From positions 3,814-67,813 of the forward strand of contig JBMYMD010000012.1 of assembly GCA_049596955.1 (NCBI GenBank): a stretch of 64,000 bases of DNA, read 5' to 3'. Origin of the DNA: UBA3478 sp049596955 (GTDB lineage: Bacteria; Bacteroidota; Bacteroidia; Flavobacteriales; Flavobacteriaceae). Below, piece after piece: positions 59,471 through 64,000 of the stretch; the first letter of the stretch is position 1, and each line of letters starts with the position of its first letter. Under the pieces are notes generated by a model. It worked only from the letters and a program-made list of their open reading frames with translations, was not told where the DNA came from and did not search any database. A program made the position numbers and the translations under genes.

Positions 59471-60283
59471 TTACTGTTCTATTTGCTGAAGTAATTGCTG
59501 TAAAACATATTCTACGCCATGCTCTTCATTGCTAAGTGTTTGAAAATTGGCTGCTTCAATTACATTTGGATGTGCATTACCCATAGCGTAACTCCATGGA
59601 GTCAATTCAAGCATTTCAATATCGTTATTAAAATCTCCAAAAACCATAATTTCCTCTGGATGAACCCCTTTGTCTTTTAATAATTGATGTAGTGCGAATC
59701 CCTTGTTTGCGTCTACATGCGAGATATCCACCCAATGATTCCCCGATACTTTAACCTTGTAATACTCTTCCAAGGATTGCACATGAGGATAGATTTGTTC
59801 TTCTGCATTTCCGTTGTGATTGAGCGCAATTTTTAAAACGGTATGCATAAGGTTTTCATAAGATTTCACCTGTTCATGACCTATATAAAACTCACTTAGA
59901 TAGGTTAAAAATCGTTCTGACGTACTCGTGGTCAGTGCAGTACCATTACAGCACAATACCGAGTGAATATCTTTTTGGAGTTTTATCGCATCTATAATTC
60001 GGGACACATCTTCTTTTTGAAGCGGACACTGATGTAATAATTCATCTTTATACATGGTCATGGCTCCGTTTTCTGCAATAAAAATGACCTCTTGAGCGAT
60101 TGGTGCAAGTTTGTCATACATGCTGTTGTATTGCCGTCCACTCGCCGCGATAAATCCAATACCATGTTCTTTTAGTCGCGCATAGAGATTGTAAAAACGA
60201 GCACTGACTTGATGCTTGTTATTTAACAAGGTGCCATCCATATCAGAGACGATATACTTTATGGGTGGGTTGGGTAATTGCAT
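59471..60283 (-). CDS. Cof-type HAD-IIB phosphatase
   Basis: A 270-residue HAD phosphatase. Motif I is DMDGTLL (about residues 15-21), motif II is IAASGRQYN, motif III includes the Lys of VDANKGFAL, and motif IV is GDFNNDIEML. A type IIB cap lies between, as in YidA/Cof phosphatases that dephosphorylate sugar phosphates or pyridoxal phosphate. The substrate is not known. It follows the thrS-infC-rpmI-rplT operon on the same strand but is separated from it by a terminator, and it converges on dnaB with three bases between stops. Confidence 0.94.
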   Translation of the reverse strand: MQLPNPPIKYIVSDMDGTLLNNKHQVSARFYNLYARLKEHGIGFIAASGRQYNSMYDKLAPIAQEVIFIAENGAMTMYKDELLHQCPLQKEDVSRIIDAIKLQKDIHSVLCCNGTALTTSTSERFLTYLSEFYIGHEQVKSYENLMHTVLKIALNHNGNAEEQIYPHVQSLEEYYKVKVSGNHWVDISHVDANKGFALHQLLKDKGVHPEEIMVFGDFNNDIEMLELTPWSYAMGNAHPNVIEAANFQTLSNEEHGVEYVLQQLLQQIEQ

Positions 60284-60298
60284 ACTTTAAAAATATAA

Positions 60299-60323
60299 AA
60301 AACCCGGAGCCATAGCACCGGGT
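60299..60323 (-). terminator. Terminator of the thrS-infC-rpmI-rplT operon
   Basis: On the minus strand ACCCGG / CCGGGT form the stem, with a partly paired 10-base loop and a TTTTTT tail. It lies between the rplT stop and the Cof start. Confidence 0.9.
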
Positions 60324-60350
60324 CTTATGATTTCTAGCGGAAAATCTTTG

Positions 60351-60695
60351 TTATTTAATCTTGTCTACAACTGCTTTAAACGCATCTGGATGATTCATCG
60401 CTAAGTCGGCAAGGACTTTTCGATTTAATTCAATTCCGTGCTTTTTACAGGCACCCATAAACTGTGAGTAAGACATGCCGTGTTGACGAGCTCCAGCATT
60501 AATTCTGGTAATCCATAAAGCTCTAAATGTTCTCTTTTTATTTCTTCTGTCACGGTAAGCATATAACAATGCTTTTTCTACCGCATTTTTTGCTACAGTC
60601 CAAACGTTTTTTCTTCTACCGAAGTAACCTTTGGCTTGCTTCATTATTTTTTTTCTTCTTGCTCTTGACGCTACTGCGTTTACTGATCTTGGCAT
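60351..60695 (-). CDS. rplT: 50S ribosomal protein L20
   Basis: A 114-residue L20, needed for early large-subunit assembly. The sequence MPRSVNAVASRARRKKIMKQAKGYFGRRKNVWTVAKNAVEKALLYAYRDRRNKKR is diagnostic, as is SYSQFMGACKKHGIELNRKVLADLA. Last gene of the operon. In E. coli L20 autoregulates through the rpmI leader; the 89-base gap to rpmI may hold such a site here, but I see no clear match. Confidence 0.98.
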   Translation of the reverse strand: MPRSVNAVASRARRKKIMKQAKGYFGRRKNVWTVAKNAVEKALLYAYRDRRNKKRTFRALWITRINAGARQHGMSYSQFMGACKKHGIELNRKVLADLAMNHPDAFKAVVDKIK

Positions 60696-60784
60696 AATTA
60701 ATTATTTTTTGTAGTAGGCGATCTTCATTTTTAGATACTTTGATAAGCGCTACTCCATGGTTAATAAATAGACCTTTGAAATTA

Positions 60785-60982
60785 TTATTTCAGTCTTAAT
60801 TGTGTTTTGATACTATCCACATCTGAATCGTGTACTAATCCAGAGTGTGTAAGTCTCAGTTTACGCTTTTTAGATTTTTTGGTCAAAATGTGACTCTTAA
60901 AAGCGTGCTTTCTTTTGATTTTTCCAGAACCCGTAATGGTAAACCTTTTCTTGGCACTAGATTTTGTTTTCATTTTTGGCAT
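60785..60982 (-). CDS. rpmI: 50S ribosomal protein L35
   Basis: A 65-residue, very basic L35 (MPKMKTKSSAKKRFTITGSGKIKRKHAFKSHILTKKSKKRKLRLTHSG). Length and sequence are normal. It lies 30 bases after infC and 89 bases before rplT in the conserved infC-rpmI-rplT order. Confidence 0.98.
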   Translation of the reverse strand: MPKMKTKSSAKKRFTITGSGKIKRKHAFKSHILTKKSKKRKLRLTHSGLVHDSDVDSIKTQLRLK

Positions 60983-61012
60983 AACTCTATCTAATTTATT
61001 TCCGCTAGGAAA

Positions 61013-61570
61013 TTACTTTTTTACTGTTTTTGGTGCGATGAACATGGTCATACGCTTACCTTCTAATTTTGGCATCTGTTCAACCTTGCCAAGTTCTTCT
61101 AATTCTTGAGCTAAGCGCAAGAGTAGAATTTCACCTTGATCTTTATACACAATAGAACGTCCTTTAAAAAAGACAAAAGCTTTAAGTTTAGCACCTTCCT
61201 TTAAAAACTTTTCCGCATGTCGCTTTTTGAATTCAAAATCGTGGTCATCTGTTTGAGGCCCAAACCGAATTTCCTTAACAACGACTTTGGTCGCTTTGGC
61301 CTTAAGTGCTTTATCTCTCTTTTTTTGCTCGTACAAAAACTTCTTATAATCGATGATTTTGCAAACGGGTGGATCTGCTTTTGGCGAAATTTCAACCAGA
61401 TCGAGCTCCATTTCTTGAGCAATGCCTAAAGCTTTTCTAGTGGGGTAAATACCAACTTCTACATTGTCTCCAACGAGTCTCACTTCAGGAATGATGATTT
61501 CCTCATTAGTGCGATGCAGCTTTTTATTCTCCCTCCTAGGCTGCGGTCTTGATCTTCTACGTATTGCTAT
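61013..61570 (-). CDS. infC: Translation initiation factor IF-3 (non-canonical ATA start)
   Basis: IF3 checks start-codon pairing and keeps subunits apart. The conserved N-terminal domain extends well upstream of the first usual start codon (a GTG at 61483): the in-frame residues AIRRRSRPQPRRENKKLHRTNEEIIIPE precede VRLVGDNVEVG and match the expected N terminus. The likely first codon is ATA at 61570-61568, 17 bases after the thrS stop, giving 185 residues. In most bacteria infC starts at AUU, which makes IF3 limit its own synthesis; an AUA start would do the same. Other visible parts are the PPVCKIIDYKKF linker and C-terminal FGPQTDDHDFEFK ... MFIAP. Confidence 0.88.
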   Translation of the reverse strand: MAIRRRSRPQPRRENKKLHRTNEEIIIPEVRLVGDNVEVGIYPTRKALGIAQEMELDLVEISPKADPPVCKIIDYKKFLYEQKKRDKALKAKATKVVVKEIRFGPQTDDHDFEFKKRHAEKFLKEGAKLKAFVFFKGRSIVYKDQGEILLLRLAQELEELGKVEQMPKLEGKRMTMFIAPKTVKK

Positions 61571-61586
61571 TGTTTCTAAATTTTAA

Positions 61587-63533
61587 TTAAACTTCATTTT
61601 TAAATGGTTTCAGTGTTTTCGACACTTCCACCTCGATTTCTTTTACAAAATTCTCTGTGCTCATCGATCCTAAATCTTCACCTCCATGCTTTCGAATAGA
61701 CAACATTTCGCCTTGTTGTTCCTTCTCTCCAAGAATTACCATGTATGGGATTTTTTGCATTTCGGCTTCCCGAATTTTCTTCCCAATAGTCTCATTTCTA
61801 GCATCGACAAGGCCGCGAATTTCGTAATTTTCTAATGATTTTAAAACTTTTTGAGCGTATTTTTCTTGTTTCTCTCCAATAGGTAACACCATTACTTGTG
61901 TAGGTGTCAACCATAATGGAAAGTTTCCGCCAGTGTGTTCTAACAAAAGAGCTACGAATCGTTCCATAGAACCAAATGGAGCTCTGTGAATCATAACAGG
62001 TCTATGAAGCTGATTATCAGAGCCTTTGTAGGTTAAATCAAATCGAACAGGCAAGTTGTAATCGACCTGTATAGTACCTAATTGCCATTGTCTACCTAAG
62101 GCATCTTTAATCATGAAGTCGAGTTTTGGACCGTAAAAAGCAGCCTCTCCTTCTTCTATAATGTATTTCAATTGTTTGTTTTCCGCAGCTTGAATGATTG
62201 CTTTTTCAGCCTCTTCCCAAACGTTAGTTTCTCCTATATATTTATCAAGATTGCTCATGTCTCTCACGGATACTTGAGCTGTAAAATTTTCAAACCCTAG
62301 AGAGTTCAATACGTATAACGTCAAGTCGATGACCTGCTCAAATTCTTCAAGTAGCTGATCTTGGGTACAAAAAATATGAGCATCGTCCTGCGTAAATCCA
62401 CGAACTCGAGTCAATCCGTGTAATTCACCGCTTTGTTCGTAGCGGTAAACCGTTCCAAATTCTGCAAAACGTTTAGGTAAGTCTTTATAACTGAATGGGC
62501 TTGCTTTGTAAACCTCGCAGTGATGAGGGCAGTTCATCGGTTTCAATAGAAACTCCTCTTCGTCTTTTGGAGTTTTTATGGGTTGAAAACTGTCTTCACC
62601 ATATTTGGCGTAGTGACCTGAAGTTACATAGAGTTCTTTTTGACCGATGTGCGGTGTAACCACCATTTCATAGCCCGCTTGTTTTTGTGCTTTTTTAAGA
62701 AATTGTTCAAGACGTTCTCTCAATGCGGCTCCTTTTGGTAGCCATAGCGGCAATCCTTGCCCTACCTTTTGAGAAAATGTGAACAGCTCCAATTCTTTTC
62801 CCAGTTTTCGGTGATCTCTTTTTTTGGCTTCTTCAATGAGTGTTAGATATTCTTTAAGCTCTTTTTGTTTTGGAAATGAGATGCCGTATACCCTTGTAAG
62901 CTGGGCATTTTTTTCATCTCCTCGCCAATAAGCCCCTGCCACATTTAAAATTTTAAACGCTTTTACAAAACCTGTATGCGGTAAGTGTCCTCCTCGACAT
63001 AAGTCCGTAAAAGTAGAATGGTCACAAAAGGTAATTTCTCCATCCGCTAAACCTTCAATCAGCTCTGTTTTGTACGGATTGTTTTTATAATAGGCGAGGG
63101 CGTCAGCTTTTCGAATTTCTCTTAGTTTGAATTCGTGTTTTTCTCTTGCAATCTCGAGTGCTTTCTTTTCAATTGCTTCAAAGTCTTTATCGCTAAATGA
63201 ATGACTACCAAAATCTATATCGTAATAAAATCCATTTTCAATAGCAGGACCAATAGTGAGATGTACACCGGGATAACTTTCTTCAATGGCCTGCGCCAAA
63301 ATATGTGCGCTAGAGTGCCAAAAAGCTTTTTTGCCTTGGTCGTCTCTCCAGGTGTAGAGTACCAAATCTCCATCTTGCTGTAGGGGTGTGCTTACCTCCA
63401 CAGTTTTTTCATTGAAAGAGGCTGAAATAACATTTCTAGCCAAACCTTCACTTATAGAAAGTGCAACATCCATTGCTGTACTCCCCTTGGGCATCTCTTT
63501 TATGGCTCCGTCTGGTAATCCAATTTTAATCAT
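61587..63533 (-). CDS. thrS: Threonyl-tRNA synthetase
   Basis: Charges tRNA-Thr. The enzyme is 648 residues from the ATG at 63533 (MIKIGLPDGAIKEMPKG), the family start; an upstream ATG at 63596 lies upstream of the promoter and is rejected. Domains: TGS (1-64); editing domain with HSSAHILAQAIEESYPG and the Cys/His metal site (FCDHSTFTDLCRGGHLPHTG); class II catalytic core with motif 2 (FAEFGTVYRYEQSGELHGLTRVRGFTQDDAHIFC), the zinc ligands near NCPHHCEVY and motif 3 (HRAPFGSMERFVALL); and an anticodon-binding domain. First gene of the thrS-infC-rpmI-rplT operon. Confidence 0.97.
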   Translation of the reverse strand: MIKIGLPDGAIKEMPKGSTAMDVALSISEGLARNVISASFNEKTVEVSTPLQQDGDLVLYTWRDDQGKKAFWHSSAHILAQAIEESYPGVHLTIGPAIENGFYYDIDFGSHSFSDKDFEAIEKKALEIAREKHEFKLREIRKADALAYYKNNPYKTELIEGLADGEITFCDHSTFTDLCRGGHLPHTGFVKAFKILNVAGAYWRGDEKNAQLTRVYGISFPKQKELKEYLTLIEEAKKRDHRKLGKELELFTFSQKVGQGLPLWLPKGAALRERLEQFLKKAQKQAGYEMVVTPHIGQKELYVTSGHYAKYGEDSFQPIKTPKDEEEFLLKPMNCPHHCEVYKASPFSYKDLPKRFAEFGTVYRYEQSGELHGLTRVRGFTQDDAHIFCTQDQLLEEFEQVIDLTLYVLNSLGFENFTAQVSVRDMSNLDKYIGETNVWEEAEKAIIQAAENKQLKYIIEEGEAAFYGPKLDFMIKDALGRQWQLGTIQVDYNLPVRFDLTYKGSDNQLHRPVMIHRAPFGSMERFVALLLEHTGGNFPLWLTPTQVMVLPIGEKQEKYAQKVLKSLENYEIRGLVDARNETIGKKIREAEMQKIPYMVILGEKEQQGEMLSIRKHGGEDLGSMSTENFVKEIEVEVSKTLKPFKNEV

Positions 63534-63559
63534 TGTAGTGAATTGCTCATTTCTGTGCG

Positions 63560-63591
63560 CAAATATAGTATTATACCTACAGGAGTGCAAA
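63560..63591 (-). promoter_or_regulatory. Promoter of thrS
   Basis: On the minus strand TTTG (63591-63588), 20 bases, then TATATTTG (63567-63560), both exact. Transcription would begin about 20 bases before the thrS ATG at 63533. No T-box or long leader is present. Confidence 0.82.
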
Positions 63592-63767
63592 GTCATTTAT
63601 TTGCAAAAAAAAGAGAAGCGCTATTGCTGAGGTCAGTTCGAAATATCAATTATGTATATGCTGTTTGCTTTTTAAATTAAGAATTGTCAGAAGTTTAGTA
63701 CAAGAAAAAAGCTAAACAGTTGACCTTCAAATTGTTGATATTTTTCCATAAAATATTTTATAAATGT

Positions 63768-63799
63768 TTGGTGTGAAGCAAAAAGAGTTTCTATATTTG
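63768..63799 (+). promoter_or_regulatory. Promoter of a probable rRNA operon
   Basis: TTTG (63768-63771), 20 bases, then TATATTTG (63792-63799), followed by GCACCCGC. An A/T-rich stretch upstream (63730-63767) could act as an UP element. The 15 bases from the -7 box onward equal those of the tRNA-Lys promoter. Confidence 0.8.
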
Positions 63800-63804
63800 C
63801 ACCC

Positions 63805-64000
63805 GCTTTGAGAGATAAGCGCCTAAAATGTATCTGAAAGAGGTAGAAAAGTAGGGTATAATTTTAGGGATTAAGATGAAGTTCTTAGACATATTGAGAT
63901 GACAAAAAAACAAGCGTAAAGATTCAAAGAATTCAAACCTGAGAGAATGCTTGAGGTCAATACTTTAATAAGAGTTGTTGAGTAAGTACTTTAAATTTAT
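63805..64000 (+). other. Probable 5' leader of an rRNA operon (16S gene beyond the edge)
   Basis: There is no protein frame in the last 200 bases. GTTCTTAGACATATTGAG at 63881-63898 resembles the GTTCTTTGACATATTG boxA-like element I know from leaders just upstream of 16S rRNA in Bacteroidota. The 16S 5' end (AGAGTTTGATC-type) is not reached within the window. Confidence 0.6.

Noticed and set aside
60696..60784. L20-type autoregulatory leader between rpmI and rplT
   Set aside because: The gap is AT-rich and shows no clear match to the known pseudoknot; left unsupported.
63534..63596. Extended N terminus of thrS
   Set aside because: The upstream ATG lies before the predicted transcription start, and the family start is at 63533.
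1..64000. CRISPR arrays, insertion sequences, prophage or integrated elements
   Set aside because: No regularly spaced repeats, transposase or integrase frames, or abrupt composition changes were seen.

Overview
The window looks like chromosomal housekeeping DNA from an AT-rich member of the Bacteroidota, most likely a marine, carotenoid-producing Flavobacteriaceae. Three things point there. Most putative promoters carry the Bacteroidota -7 box TAnnTTTG, several with a TTG or TTTG element 19-22 bp upstream, and start codons generally lack a clear Shine-Dalgarno sequence. Gene content and order are typical of the group (rpoBC followed by a DUF3467 gene; rpmB-rpmG-DUF4295-ftsY; split transketolase; thrS-infC-rpmI-rplT). 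There is a flavobacterial-type carotenoid cluster. I see no insertion sequence, prophage, CRISPR array or other clearly acquired island.

Layout: 1-9.3 kb, end of rplJ, then rplL, rpoB, rpoC and a DUF3467 gene, closed by a bidirectional terminator. 9.3-13.5 kb, prfC divergent from idi, then queD/PTPS, manA and a pterin dehydratase. 13.5-17.3 kb, a four-gene minus-strand operon (SPFH protein, secreted hydrolase, DUF819 membrane protein, DUF4369 lipoprotein). 17.4-20.4 kb, S1/P1 nuclease, an AraC-AlkB-DUF2805 operon and a small secreted protein. 20.5-27.2 kb, htpG, a compact attenuator-like RNA locus, a TetR-like/ABC1-kinase pair, a FabH-like enzyme and a sodium:solute symporter. 27.2-35.3 kb, recR, an E2 acyltransferase, exonuclease, FAH-family enzyme, Hpt protein, cinA, then rpmB-rpmG-DUF4295 and ftsY-rimO. 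35.3-42.4 kb, a class A beta-lactamase-like lipoprotein, two small genes, two SurA/PpiC-type proteins, aconitase and a thioredoxin-fold protein.

42.4-49 kb holds the carotenoid locus. A CrtA-related 2-hydroxylase converges on a tight operon of a CarH-like B12/light-type MerR regulator, crtI, crtB, crtZ, crtD and cruF. Together these predict a 1'-hydroxylated, 3',4'-desaturated monocyclic carotenoid of the saproxanthin/myxol type, although no lycopene cyclase lies in the window. The regulator's promoter overlaps a perfect 7-bp inverted repeat that could be its operator. IPP isomerase (idi, 10.9 kb) would feed the same isoprenoid pool.

49.4-64 kb: two tRNA genes (Lys-TTT, Leu-GAG), aroK, a PyrR-like phosphoribosyltransferase, an S4 protein, an FKBP lipoprotein, a beta-barrel protein, split transketolase, tgt, an LptF/LptG permease, accA, dnaB, a Cof-type phosphatase, and the thrS-infC-rpmI-rplT operon, in which infC appears to start with a non-canonical ATA codon. 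The last about 230 bases look like the promoter and leader of an rRNA operon whose 16S gene would begin just past the right edge.

The most unusual signal is the 140-base locus at 22484-22625. It has a near-ideal promoter, a 14-codon reading frame, mutually exclusive helices 1:2, 2:3 and 3:4, and a strong terminator, upstream of the TetR/ABC1 genes.
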